Shown here in pieces: positions 1 to 5,549 of a stretch of 5,549 nt of DNA (within the stretch, counting starts at the first letter, position 1; each line of letters opens with the position of its first letter). The stretch is from assembly GCA_947447845.1 (NCBI GenBank), contig CANFNO010000228.1, positions 1 through 5,549 of the forward strand. The letters run 5' to 3'. Source of the DNA: Burkholderiales bacterium (lineage in GTDB: Bacteria; Pseudomonadota; Gammaproteobacteria; Burkholderiales; Burkholderiaceae). The position numbers were made by a program, and so were the translations under genes. Under the pieces are notes generated by a model. That model made no database searches. It was not told the origin of the DNA and saw only the letters and a program-made list of their open reading frames with translations.

Positions 1-537
1 GCGCACGAAGCTCTGGCCGCGCATTTGCAAAGCCTGGATGCGAAACAGTCTTACCGCCTGCGCTTGGACCTGCAACACAATGGGCTTGTCCATGTGCAAA
101 GCAGCTTGCTTGCTTCGCTGCCGTCGGGTCCCGCGCTGCTGTTGCTGGCTGCAAACCCGGTACCTCCGGCGCAAGCTGCGTTGTTGAACCACAAGACATC
201 TCTTCGCAGCAGCTACGACGCCGCCATTTTGAAAGCCATCGACCATCAAGCATTCGACACAATATTCCTGAACCGACGGGCCGAAGTGACAGAAGGCGCA
301 CGCAGCAGCCTCTTCGTAAAAATGAATGGGCAGTGGTGTACACCGCCATTGGCTAGCGGCGTGCTCGCAGGTGTGATGCGCCAACGCTTACTCGAACGCT
401 TCCCATCCATCGTTGAAAAGGTTTTAAGCCTGGACGACGTCGTGACAGCCCAGCAACTTGTTGTGTGTAGCGCCCTGCGAGGATTGCAGAGCGCGCAATG
501 GATGAAAGACGCGAATGGTGAAATCCAGCGGGTCTGA
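1..537 (+). CDS. pabB: Fused para-aminobenzoate synthase component I / aminodeoxychorismate lyase, C-terminal part (5'-truncated by window edge)
   Basis: The reading frame is open from base 1, so the start lies outside the window; 178 codons and the stop are present. The visible part is a class IV PLP-dependent aminotransferase-fold domain. This domain releases pyruvate from 4-amino-4-deoxychorismate to give p-aminobenzoate for folate in the cytoplasm. The likely Schiff-base lysine is in HKTSLRSSYDAA (Lys codon 193-195). NRRAEVTEGARSSLF (conserved Glu at 292-294) and the later PPLASGVLAGVMR are the usual PLP-phosphate and glycine-rich motifs of the family. The stretch RLRLDL...GLVHVQSS before the lysine resembles the linker and domain start of PabB-PabC fusions rather than a stand-alone PabC, so I infer that the chorismate-binding PabB domain lies upstream. 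The gene converges on the ComFB-like gene with a 15-base gap. I see no damage in the visible part. Confidence 0.85.
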   Translation, partial: AHEALAAHLQSLDAKQSYRLRLDLQHNGLVHVQSSLLASLPSGPALLLLAANPVPPAQAALLNHKTSLRSSYDAAILKAIDHQAFDTIFLNRRAEVTEGARSSLFVKMNGQWCTPPLASGVLAGVMRQRLLERFPSIVEKVLSLDDVVTAQQLVVCSALRGLQSAQWMKDANGEIQRV

Positions 538-552
538 CCGCAGCACCGACGG

Positions 553-840
553 CTAACGCGCCGAGCGTGCCGTGCGCTCCAGGACAAAGGCAAAGGAAAA
601 TTTCAGCACCTCATCAAGCGAATGCTCCATCGCCTGACGTTCCTGCTCTGTCAGATAAAACATCATGTCGACATCGTGGCGCACATAGCGTGCCGGGAGG
701 CGGTTTAGGGCAAGACAGGCAACATCTGCAAGCATATCGGCGGTGTAATCCGCGTAAACGGGCTGCTGGGCGCGGCTTGCCACCTCCTCAAATACCAGTC
801 GCTCAAAGTAATTGTGGACCTGGTCAAAGTTGTATTCCAT
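553..840 (-). CDS. ComFB-domain protein (late competence protein ComFB family)
   Basis: This is a 95-residue protein. The start at 840 is chosen over upstream alternatives (the frame stays open to 918) because GGAGG lies 6 bases before this ATG and the family homology begins right there. The opening EYNFDQVHNYFERLVFEEV (residues 2-20) matches the VHNYxExLVxEEV start of ComFB domains. DMLADVACLALNRLPARYVRHDVDMMFYL (35-63) matches the central ADVxxLALNxLPxRYV block. Known family members include B. subtilis ComFB from the comF operon, and some cyanobacterial members have been reported to bind cyclic di-GMP. This protein has only one cysteine (Cys42), so the metal-binding cysteines of the Bacillus type are absent; it looks like the shorter proteobacterial subtype. 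It has no signal peptide or membrane segment and is probably cytosolic. It is transcribed divergently from the HxlR-like regulator. The family call is firm, but the function is unknown. Confidence 0.8.
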   Translation of the reverse strand: MEYNFDQVHNYFERLVFEEVASRAQQPVYADYTADMLADVACLALNRLPARYVRHDVDMMFYLTEQERQAMEHSLDEVLKFSFAFVLERTARSAR

Positions 841-846
841 GAAATT

Positions 847-851
847 CCTCC
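847..851 (-). promoter_or_regulatory. Ribosome binding site that fixes the ComFB-like start
   Basis: Read on the minus strand, GGAGG is followed by AATTTC and then ATG at 840. It is a near-perfect Shine-Dalgarno sequence with a 6-base spacer. It argues against the longer open frame that reaches 918. Confidence 0.8.
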
Positions 852-889
852 GCATCACGCTCATCACACGCTTCACATGAAAGCGACCA

Positions 890-918
890 ACCTTAGCACC
901 TCGTCCGAACGCTGACAA
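890..918 (-). promoter_or_regulatory. Possible sigma-70 promoter of the ComFB-like gene
   Basis: On the minus strand TTGTCA (913-918, five of six matches to the -35 consensus) is followed after 17 bases by TAAGGT (890-895, a poor -10 match). Position and spacing are right for the gene starting at 840, but the weak -10 makes this tentative. Confidence 0.25.
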
Positions 919-930
919 GGCTTACCCGAA

Positions 931-953
931 GCTACAGCTATGATTCTTGTAGC
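931..953. promoter_or_regulatory. Spaced inverted repeat, candidate operator of the HxlR-like regulator
   Basis: GCTACA (931-936) and TGTAGC (948-953) form perfect 6-base arms around an 11-base spacer. A third GTAGC copy follows in direct orientation at 956-960. The dyad sits in the divergent intergenic region between the ComFB-like gene and the regulator gene, near the likely promoters of both. Small dimeric winged-helix regulators commonly bind such spaced dyads beside their own gene. Binding by this protein is inference. Confidence 0.4.
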
Positions 954-963
954 AGGTAGCAAT

Positions 964-989
964 TTGAGATAAGCTGAAAAAAATATAGT
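964..989 (+). promoter_or_regulatory. Possible promoter of the HxlR-like gene
   Basis: TATAGT (984-989) is a five-of-six -10 match in an A/T-rich tract. TTGAGA (964-969) could serve as a -35, but the 14-base spacing is shorter than usual. An alternative -35, TTGTAG (947-952), lies within the inverted repeat but has only a poor -10 partner at 17 bases. A promoter somewhere in 945-990 is likely; the exact elements are uncertain. Confidence 0.3.
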
Positions 990-1008
990 AAAAACAAAAG
1001 GGGCCTGC

Positions 1009-1320
1009 ATGAGTGGAAAAGAATTGCCTGCCATGGGCCAGTTGCTGGCCCTTCTTGAGGCACGCTACGCCATGCGAGTGCTCTGGGCACTCAAAAATGG
1101 CCATGCACAAACCTTTCGGCTATTGCAAGACAGCGTGGGTGGCATCACGCCCAACACGCTTAACACGCGTATCAAGGAACTGCGTGAAGCCGGATTGCTG
1201 ACCCACATCAATGATGGCTACTGCTTGACGCCCGCCGGAGCCGAATTGGTCAAGCGACTCAGTGAGTTGCCCGCCTTTGCCGCCAAATGGACCTCGGGCC
1301 TGGCCAAATTAGTCAAATAG
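1009..1320 (+). CDS. HxlR-like winged helix-turn-helix transcriptional regulator
   Basis: The product is a 103-residue, DNA-binding, probably dimeric cytosolic protein. The pattern follows the HxlR (DUF24) fold. A first helix, QLLALLEARYAMRVLWAL (11-28), is followed by the turn-helix-turn region TFRLLQDSVGGITPNTLNTR (35-54), with recognition helix ITPNTLNTRIKELREAGLL (46-64). The wing THINDGYCLTPAG (65-77) carries the family's LTxxG motif, and a final helix ends in AAKW (91-94). The N-terminal redox-sensing cysteine of well-studied HxlR proteins is missing. The only cysteine is Cys72, in the wing, so thiol sensing of the usual type is unlikely. The start has AGGGG (999-1003) five bases ahead. 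It is transcribed divergently from the ComFB-like gene, and a spaced dyad lies between them, which suggests autoregulation. A related small winged-helix family remains possible. The inducer and targets are unknown. Confidence 0.72.
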   Translation: MSGKELPAMGQLLALLEARYAMRVLWALKNGHAQTFRLLQDSVGGITPNTLNTRIKELREAGLLTHINDGYCLTPAGAELVKRLSELPAFAAKWTSGLAKLVK

Positions 1321-1352
1321 GCCAGTCAATGCAGGCCGCGATTCACCGATGA

Positions 1353-1379
1353 AGTCCAAGCCGAACTTGGCTCGGGACT
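1353..1379 (+). other. Stem-loop downstream of the HxlR-like gene
   Basis: AGTCC (1353-1357) pairs with GGACT (1375-1379), and AGCC (1359-1362) pairs with GGCT (1369-1372) around the loop GAACTT. The internal bulge is small. It lies 33 bases after the regulator's stop codon. No T-run follows (the next bases are A-rich), so it is not a standard intrinsic terminator. It may be an mRNA 3'-end structure or chance. Confidence 0.3.
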
Positions 1380-1406
1380 AAACCAAAAAGCGACCAATGC
1401 ATACGG

Positions 1407-1412
1407 CATAAT
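1407..1412 (+). promoter_or_regulatory. Possible -10 element upstream of the FKBP gene
   Basis: CATAAT is a five-of-six -10 match 72 bases before the FKBP start, in an otherwise promoterless gap. No convincing -35 is seen 16-18 bases upstream. A small perfect hairpin, GGGCT-TTTC-AGCCC (1416-1429), follows directly. The assignment is tentative. Confidence 0.25.
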
Positions 1413-1484
1413 TTAGGGCTTTTCAGCCCACCTTTGGCGCGGCACCTGCGGCAAGCCCCAAGCGTACAACCCGAGTAAACATTT

Positions 1485-1832
1485 ATGCAAACCACAGCAA
1501 GCGGACTTCAGTATCTGGACACAGTTGAGGGCACAGGAGCCGAGGCAGTTTCCGGCAATCGCGTCAAAGTGCACTACACCGGCTGGCTCTACAACGACAA
1601 AACCCAGGGTGCCAAGTTCGACTCCAGCAAAGACCGTGGTGATCCGTTTGTGTTCAGCCTGGGCGCTGGCATGGTCATCAAAGGCTGGGACGAAGGCGTT
1701 GCCGGTATGAAGGTCGGCGGTGCCCGCACCCTGATCATCCCGGCTGCGTTGGGCTATGGTGCACGCGGAGCCGGCGGTGTAATTCCGCCCAACGCCACGC
1801 TCAAGTTTGACGTGGAATTGCTCGGCGTCTAA
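1485..1832 (+). CDS. FKBP-type peptidyl-prolyl cis-trans isomerase, single domain
   Basis: This complete 115-residue protein is about the size of human FKBP12. It catalyses cis-trans isomerisation of Xaa-Pro bonds during protein folding. With no signal peptide or lipobox it should act in the cytoplasm. The FKBP core is intact: VKVHYTGWL (27-35), FDSS (45-48), VIKGWDEGVAGMKVGG (64-79), the LIIPAALGYG strand and loop (83-92), and IPPNATLKFDVELL (100-113). The active-site pocket residues are all present: Tyr31, Phe45, Asp46, Val64-Ile65, Trp68, Tyr91 and Phe108. There is no SlyD-type insert-in-flap domain and no N-terminal dimerisation domain, so it is the minimal FKBP form. The Shine-Dalgarno is weak (GAG about 10 bases before ATG). 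It lies 116 bases upstream of grpE in the same direction, consistent with a shared protein-folding theme, though grpE has its own promoter. Confidence 0.93.
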   Translation: MQTTASGLQYLDTVEGTGAEAVSGNRVKVHYTGWLYNDKTQGAKFDSSKDRGDPFVFSLGAGMVIKGWDEGVAGMKVGGARTLIIPAALGYGARGAGGVIPPNATLKFDVELLGV

Positions 1833-1875
1833 AAAGCCGCATCCCCTGGCCCTGCCCATGCTGCAGGAAGGGGCT

Positions 1876-1903
1876 CTTGAAATCCACTTGATTGCCCCCA
1901 GTT
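1876..1903 (+). promoter_or_regulatory. Sigma-32 (RpoH) heat-shock promoter of grpE
   Basis: CTTGAAA (1876-1882) is a perfect match to the sigma-32 -35 core. After exactly 13 bases comes CCCCAGTT (1896-1903), which matches the CCCCATNT -10 core except at one position. The spacing equals that of the E. coli dnaK P1 promoter. Transcription would begin near 1909-1911, about 40 bases before the grpE ATG. Confidence 0.8.
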
Positions 1904-1920
1904 GCGGGGCATCGTTTTAT
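1893..1920 (+). terminator. Possible intrinsic terminator of the FKBP gene, overlapping the grpE promoter
   Basis: TGCCCC (1893-1898) pairs perfectly with GGGGCA (1906-1911) around a 7-base loop, followed by TCGTTTTAT. This has the form of a short rho-independent terminator 60 bases after the FKBP stop. Its left arm is also the -10 element of the grpE heat-shock promoter. RNA started at that promoter would lack the left arm and so escape the hairpin. Only transcripts reading through from FKBP would form it. Confidence 0.5.
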
Positions 1921-1948
1921 TTGCAGCTTTCTTTGCGACACCAACAGC

Positions 1949-2515
1949 ATGTCTGAACCTACCCATCCCACCGCCCCTTCCCAAGACCAAGTCTCCAGCC
2001 ACCAGAGCGCTGAGGAGTTGGTCGCAGCCCTGAATGCCGCAGAAGCGGATGCACTACCAAAACTGCAAGCGGAATTTGCCGTCCTTCAGGCAAAAAGCGC
2101 TGAGATGGCCGACCAGTACCTGCGCGCCAAGGCCGACGCCGAGAATGCGCGACGCCGCGCCGAAGAAGAAATCTCCAAAGCGCGCAAATTTGCCGTGGAA
2201 AGTTTTGCGGAGAGCCTGCTACCCGTGGCTGACAGCCTGGAAGCGGGCCTCATCATCAAAGACGCCACGGCCGAGCAGATTCGCGAAGGTGCCCAAGCCA
2301 CCCTGCGCCAGTTGATTGCTGCACTGGAGCGCAACAAGGTGATTGCCATCAACCCCGCAGCCGGCACCAAATTTGACCCGCATCAGCACCAGGCTATCAG
2401 CGTGGTGCCTTCCGAGCAGGAAGCCAACACCGTGGTCAGCGTGCTGCAAAAAGGCTACTCGATTGTCGAACGCGTGCTGCGCCCTGCCCTGGTCACGGTG
2501 GCCGCACCCAAATAA
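1949..2515 (+). CDS. grpE: GrpE, nucleotide exchange factor of DnaK
   Basis: The 188-residue product is a usual length for GrpE. It opens the DnaK nucleotide cleft to release ADP, which resets the chaperone cycle; in E. coli it is a dimer and also acts as a thermosensor. The acidic, low-complexity N-terminus (about 1-35) leads into the long coiled-coil helix (about 36-95), which carries [21 protein letters not shown] (54-74). A shorter helix pair follows. The C-terminal beta-wing (about 131-188) contains [12 protein letters not shown] (139-150) and [20 protein letters not shown] (165-184), the GrpE signature region. The start at 1949 is preferred over the open frame from 1892 because the extra 19 residues are non-homologous and would begin inside the heat-shock promoter. 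No Shine-Dalgarno is visible before this ATG. The gene is followed by dnaK after 123 bases. Confidence 0.95.
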   Translation: MSEPTHPTAPSQDQVSSHQSAEELVAALNAAEADALPKLQAEFAVLQAKSAEMADQYLRAKADAENARRRAEEEISKARKFAVESFAESLLPVADSLEAGLIIKDATAEQIREGAQATLRQLIAALERNKVIAINPAAGTKFDPHQHQAISVVPSEQEANTVVSVLQKGYSIVERVLRPALVTVAAPK

Positions 2516-2520
2516 AGGCG

Positions 2521-2538
2521 CTGGGTGTCCACACCCGG
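2521..2538 (+). other. Hairpin after grpE
   Basis: GGGTG (2523-2527) pairs with CACCC (2532-2536) around the tetraloop TCCA, extended by one G-T and one C-G pair at the base. It starts 6 bases after the grpE stop. No T-run follows, so it is not a clear intrinsic terminator. It could mark or protect the 3' end of grpE mRNA. Confidence 0.35.
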
Positions 2539-2570
2539 CAAAGCGGCCCGAAAAACCAAGCGGCCATGGG

Positions 2571-2598
2571 CTTGAAAGCGAAATAACCGTCCACACCT
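2571..2598 (+). promoter_or_regulatory. Sigma-32 (RpoH) heat-shock promoter of dnaK
   Basis: A second perfect CTTGAAA (2571-2577) is followed after exactly 13 bases by CCACACCT (2591-2598), a partial match to the CCCCATNT -10 core. The same heptamer and identical spacing as in front of grpE support the call, although this -10 is weaker. Transcription would start near 2604-2606, leaving a leader of about 33 bases before the dnaK ATG. dnaK could therefore be induced by heat independently of grpE. Confidence 0.65.
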
Positions 2599-2627
2599 TA
2601 TGGACATCTGAATTTTTTTGAATAAGC

Positions 2628-2632
2628 AGGAG
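2628..2632 (+). promoter_or_regulatory. Strong ribosome binding site of dnaK
   Basis: AGGAG lies 6 bases before the dnaK ATG, the ideal position. It contrasts with grpE and dnaJ, which have no recognisable Shine-Dalgarno, and so predicts stronger translation of dnaK. Confidence 0.8.
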
Positions 2633-2638
2633 TAAATC

Positions 2639-4588
2639 ATGGGAAGAATCATCGGCATTGACCTCGGCACCACCAACAGCTGTGTGGCCATCATGGAAGG
2701 CAACACGCCTAAGGTTATCGAGAACGCTGAAGGCGCGCGCACTACGCCGTCCATCATTGCGTACCAAGAAGACGGCGAAGTACTGGTCGGTGCGTCCGCC
2801 AAACGCCAGTCGGTCACCAACCCCAAGAACACCCTGTACGCAGTGAAGCGCCTGATCGGCCGCAAGTTCACGGAAAAAGAAGTGCAGAAGGACATCGACC
2901 TGATGCCCTACAAGATCGCCGCTGCCGACAATGGCGACGCCTGGGTCGAAGTGCGCGGTAACCGCATGGCGCCCCAACAGGTCAGCGCCGATATTCTGCG
3001 CAAGATGAAGAAGACCGCCGAAGACTACCTCGGCGAAGAAGTTACAGACGCCGTGATCACGGTGCCCGCCTATTTCAATGACGCCCAACGCCAGGCTACC
3101 AAAGACGCAGGCCGCATTGCCGGTCTGGATGTCAAGCGCATCATCAACGAACCCACGGCTGCAGCCCTGGCCTTCGGCCTGGACAAGAACGAAAAGGGCG
3201 ACCGCAAGATTGCCGTATATGACCTGGGTGGCGGCACCTTTGACGTGTCCATCATTGAAATCGCCGATGTCGATGGCGAAAAGCAATTCGAAGTGCTGTC
3301 CACCAACGGTGACACCTTCCTGGGCGGCGAAGACTTTGACCAGCGCATCATCGACTTCATCATTGCCGAATTCAAGAAGGAACAAGGCGTGGACCTGGGC
3401 AAGGACGTGTTGGCCCTGCAACGCCTGAAGGAAGCCGCTGAAAAGGCCAAGATCGAGCTCTCCAGCAGCTCACAAACCGACATCAACCTGCCCTACATCA
3501 CGGCCGATGCTTCTGGCCCCAAGCACCTGAGCATCAAGCTGACGCGCGCCAAGCTCGAAAGCCTGGTTGAAGAGTTGATTGAGCGCACCATTGCGCCTTG
3601 CCGCACCGCCATCAAGGACGCTGGCGTTAATGTTGCCGACATCCATGACGTGATTCTGGTCGGCGGCATGACCCGCATGCCCAAGGTGCAGGAAAAGGTC
3701 AAGGAACTGTTTGGCCGTGAACCCCGCAAGGACGTGAACCCCGATGAAGCCGTGGCCGTCGGCGCTGCCATTCAAGGCCAGGTTCTCTCCGGTGACCGCA
3801 AGGACGTGCTGCTGTTGGACGTGACACCCCTATCCCTGGGTATTGAAACCCTGGGCGGCGTCATGACCAAGATGATCACCAAGAACACGACCATCCCGAC
3901 CAAGTTCGCCCAGACCTTCTCCACCGCCGACGACAACCAACCGGCAGTGACGATCAAGGTGTTCCAGGGTGAGCGCGAGATTGCCGCTGTCAACAAACTG
4001 CTCGGTGAGTTCAACCTCGAAGGCATCCCGCCCGCAGCACGCGGCACGCCGCAAATTGAAGTGTCGTTTGACATTGACGCCAACGGCATCCTGCACGTCG
4101 GCGCCAAGGACAAGGGCACCGGCAAGGAAAACAAGATCACCATCAAGGCCAACTCCGGATTGACGGAAGCCGAGATCCAGCAAATGGTCAAAGACGCAGA
4201 AATGAATGCTGCGGACGACAAGAAAAAGCTGGAACTGGTGCAGGCCCGCAACGAAGCCGAAGCCAATGCCCACAGCGTCAAGAAGAGCCTGACCGAATAC
4301 GGTGACAAGCTCGACGCTGGCGAAAAGGAAAAGATCGAAGCCGCCATCAAGGACGTGGAGGAAGCCCTCAAGTCCGACGACAAAGACGCCATCAAAGCCA
4401 AGAGCGAAGCCCTCATGACCGTGAGCCAGAAACTCGGCGAAAAGATGTACGCCGACATGCAGGCCAAGCAGGCCGCTGAAGCGGGTGGCGCAGAAGCAGC
4501 GGCACCAGAGCAAGGTGCGCAAGCTTCCGCAAAGCCCAACGACGACAACGTCGTAGACGCTGAAGTCAAGGAAGTCAAGAAGGGCTAA
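2639..4588 (+). CDS. dnaK: DnaK, Hsp70 molecular chaperone
   Basis: This is a complete 649-residue cytosolic chaperone, about ten residues longer than E. coli DnaK. It binds exposed hydrophobic peptide segments in an ATP-controlled cycle driven by DnaJ and GrpE. The N-terminal ATPase domain (1 to about 388) shows [13 protein letters not shown] (5-17), the connect segment [19 protein letters not shown], the phosphate-2 loop [11 protein letters not shown] with Thr200 (equivalent to the E. coli autophosphorylation Thr199), and the adenosine motif [13 protein letters not shown]. The interdomain linker is [19 protein letters not shown] (from Asp389). The beta-sandwich substrate domain (about 396-510) and helical lid (about 510-610) follow. 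An Ala/Gln/Gly-rich disordered tail ends in [14 protein letters not shown], the acidic C-terminal motif typical of proteobacterial DnaK. All key residues seen are intact. It has its own heat-shock promoter and a strong terminator after it. Confidence 0.99.
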   Translation: MGRIIGIDLGTTNSCVAIMEGNTPKVIENAEGARTTPSIIAYQEDGEVLVGASAKRQSVTNPKNTLYAVKRLIGRKFTEKEVQKDIDLMPYKIAAADNGDAWVEVRGNRMAPQQVSADILRKMKKTAEDYLGEEVTDAVITVPAYFNDAQRQATKDAGRIAGLDVKRIINEPTAAALAFGLDKNEKGDRKIAVYDLGGGTFDVSIIEIADVDGEKQFEVLSTNGDTFLGGEDFDQRIIDFIIAEFKKEQGVDLGKDVLALQRLKEAAEKAKIELSSSSQTDINLPYITADASGPKHLSIKLTRAKLESLVEELIERTIAPCRTAIKDAGVNVADIHDVILVGGMTRMPKVQEKVKELFGREPRKDVNPDEAVAVGAAIQGQVLSGDRKDVLLLDVTPLSLGIETLGGVMTKMITKNTTIPTKFAQTFSTADDNQPAVTIKVFQGEREIAAVNKLLGEFNLEGIPPAARGTPQIEVSFDIDANGILHVGAKDKGTGKENKITIKANSGLTEAEIQQMVKDAEMNAADDKKKLELVQARNEAEANAHSVKKSLTEYGDKLDAGEKEKIEAAIKDVEEALKSDDKDAIKAKSEALMTVSQKLGEKMYADMQAKQAAEAGGAEAAAPEQGAQASAKPNDDNVVDAEVKEVKKG

Positions 4589-4613
4589 ACAGCCTCAGGC
4601 AATTCGCCCACGC

Positions 4614-4657
4614 GCCGCGTTGAACACCATGGGTGGCTCAACGCGGCTTTTGTGTTG
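4614..4657 (+). terminator. Strong rho-independent terminator between dnaK and dnaJ
   Basis: GCCGCGTTGA (4614-4623) and TCAACGCGGC (4638-4647) form a perfect 10-base-pair stem. Within the 14-base loop, CACC (4625-4628) and GGTG (4632-4635) can pair further. The stem is followed at once by TTTTGTGTTG. It lies 25 bases after the dnaK stop and ends about 20 bases before dnaJ, so it should strongly reduce read-through into dnaJ. Confidence 0.88.
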
Positions 4658-4677
4658 TAAACGGACCCCGATTGAAC

Positions 4678-5549
4678 ATGGCCAAAAGAGACTATTACGA
4701 AACCCTCGGCGTTCCCAAGAACGCCAGCGAAGAGGACATTAAAAAGGCCTATCGCAAGCTGGCCATGAAACACCACCCGGACCGCAACCAGGGTGACACG
4801 ACCAAGGCCGCTGAAGAAAAATTCAAGGAGGCCAAAGAGGCCTACGAGATGCTTTCAGACGCGCAAAAGCGCGCTGCCTACGACCAGTACGGCCACGCCG
4901 GTGTGGACCCCAACCGTGGTGGCGGTGCCGGTGGCGAAGGCTATGGCGGTTTTGCCGAAGCCTTTGGCGATATTTTTGGCGATATGTTCGGCCAGCAGCG
5001 CGGACGTGCCGGTGGTGGTGGCCGCCAGGTTTACCGTGGCAGTGACCTCAGTTACGCCATGGAAGTCACGCTGGAAGAAGCAGCGCGCGGCAAAGATGCG
5101 CAAATACGCATCCCCAGCTGGGACAACTGCGAAACATGCAAGGGCACGGGCGCCAAACCCGGCACCCAAGTCAAGACCTGCGGCACCTGCAATGGCGCCG
5201 GCACGGTGCAAATGCGTCAGGGCTTCTTCAGCGTGCAGCAAACCTGCCCGACCTGCCGTGGCAACGGCAAAGTCATTCCCGAGCCCTGCACCGCCTGTCA
5301 CGGCCAAGGCAAGATCAAGCGCCAGAAGACTCTGGAAGTCAAAATCCCAGCTGGTATCGACGGTGGCATGCGCATCCGCAGCGCGGGCAATGGCGAACCC
5401 GGAACCAACGGTGGCCCTCCAGGCGACCTGTATATCGAGATCCGCCTCAAGAAGCACGACATCTTCGAGCGCGATGGTGATGACATCCATTGCTCGGTGC
5501 CCATCAGCATGGCGACAGCCGCACTGGGTGGCGAGATTGACGTGCCCAC
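4678..5549 (+). CDS. dnaJ: DnaJ, Hsp40 co-chaperone (3'-truncated by window edge)
   Basis: The first 290 codons of a protein usually about 375-380 residues long are present, with the frame open to the window edge. DnaJ delivers unfolded clients to DnaK and stimulates its ATP hydrolysis. The J domain (about 4-70) begins [20 protein letters not shown] and carries the essential HPD at 33-35. A Gly/Phe-rich linker (about 80-120) contains [14 protein letters not shown]. The zinc-binding region has all four CxxCxGxG repeats: CETCKGTG (Cys151/154), CGTCNGAG (168/171), CPTCRGNG (190/193) and CTACHGQG (204/207). The C-terminal client-binding domain follows, including [14 protein letters not shown] and [19 protein letters not shown], and is cut by the window edge in the ALGGEIDVP motif. 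This makes it a type I DnaJ with no missing key residue. The ATG at 4678 starts the conserved domain, but no Shine-Dalgarno precedes it. A terminator lies just upstream. Confidence 0.98.
   Translation, partial: MAKRDYYETLGVPKNASEEDIKKAYRKLAMKHHPDRNQGDTTKAAEEKFKEAKEAYEMLSDAQKRAAYDQYGHAGVDPNRGGGAGGEGYGGFAEAFGDIFGDMFGQQRGRAGGGGRQVYRGSDLSYAMEVTLEEAARGKDAQIRIPSWDNCETCKGTGAKPGTQVKTCGTCNGAGTVQMRQGFFSVQQTCPTCRGNGKVIPEPCTACHGQGKIKRQKTLEVKIPAGIDGGMRIRSAGNGEPGTNGGPPGDLYIEIRLKKHDIFERDGDDIHCSVPISMATAALGGEIDVP

Noticed and set aside
528..541. Short GCGG/CCGC hairpin at the pabB stop as a convergent terminator
   Set aside because: It has only four base pairs and no T-run on either strand, so chance is the simplest explanation.
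893..918. TTAGCAC at 893-899 resembling one arm of a CIRCE (HrcA) operator
   Set aside because: CIRCE needs TTAGCACTC-N9-GAGTGCTAA. The right arm is missing, and the site lies in front of a ComFB-like gene rather than a chaperone gene.
841..918. N-terminal extension of the ComFB-like protein up to 918
   Set aside because: It would begin with a TTG, has no family similarity, and a strong GGAGG site precedes the internal ATG at 840.
1413..1859. A 148-codon minus-strand frame opposite the FKBP gene
   Set aside because: The plus strand encodes a complete FKBP with an intact active site in the same interval. The minus frame has no domain and is a shadow.
2589..2619. GTCCA-N7-TGGAC hairpin followed by seven T (2613-2619) as a terminator before dnaK
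   Set aside because: The stem is only five pairs, and seven other bases separate it from the T-run. The interval is better explained as the dnaK promoter and leader.
2219..3421. A 400-codon open frame on the minus strand across grpE and dnaK, and other long minus-strand frames inside dnaK (for example 3772-4578 and 3830-4522)
   Set aside because: They are antisense shadows of strongly conserved dnaK codons. Their translations are Ser-, Ala- or His-rich with no recognisable domain, and no ribosome binding site was noted for them.
4855..5490. A 211-codon minus-strand frame opposite dnaJ
   Set aside because: It lies wholly within dnaJ, including all four conserved zinc-finger repeats on the plus strand. 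Its Ala/Thr/Gly-rich translation reflects codon bias.

Overview
The window is a chromosomal housekeeping segment. It most likely comes from a Burkholderiales betaproteobacterium, probably Comamonadaceae (Rhodoferax/Polaromonas-like). This placement is inferred from the moderately high G+C coding sequence, the PabB-PabC fusion type at the left end, the protein sequences, and the sigma-32-type control of grpE-dnaK-dnaJ without a CIRCE element. No database search was possible.

Left part (1-1320). The window opens inside the C-terminal, PLP-dependent aminodeoxychorismate lyase domain of a fused para-aminobenzoate synthase (folate synthesis), which ends at 537. A small ComFB-domain gene faces it on the minus strand (553-840). 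A divergent intergenic region (841-1008) separates that gene from a small HxlR-like winged-helix regulator (1009-1320). This region carries a perfect spaced inverted repeat that could be the regulator's operator.

Right part (1485-5549). A complete single-domain cytosolic FKBP prolyl isomerase (1485-1832) is followed by the Hsp70 chaperone machine: grpE (1949-2515), dnaK (2639-4588) and dnaJ (4678 to beyond the window edge). DnaK is the ATP-driven chaperone, DnaJ delivers substrates and stimulates ATP hydrolysis, and GrpE exchanges the nucleotide. The neighbouring FKBP may add proline isomerisation to the same folding capacity.

Regulation visible in the DNA. Both grpE and dnaK are preceded by a CTTGAAA heptamer followed, after exactly 13 bases, by a CCCCA/CCACA element. 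This matches the architecture of heat-shock (sigma-32, RpoH) promoters. A hairpin with a T-rich tail overlaps the grpE promoter and could terminate FKBP transcription. A very strong intrinsic terminator lies between dnaK and dnaJ. DnaK has a good ribosome binding site, while grpE and dnaJ have none that can be recognised, so DnaK is probably made in excess of its co-chaperones.

No mobile element, CRISPR array, tRNA or rRNA was seen. I did not find a new biological system here; the points worth a second look are regulatory.
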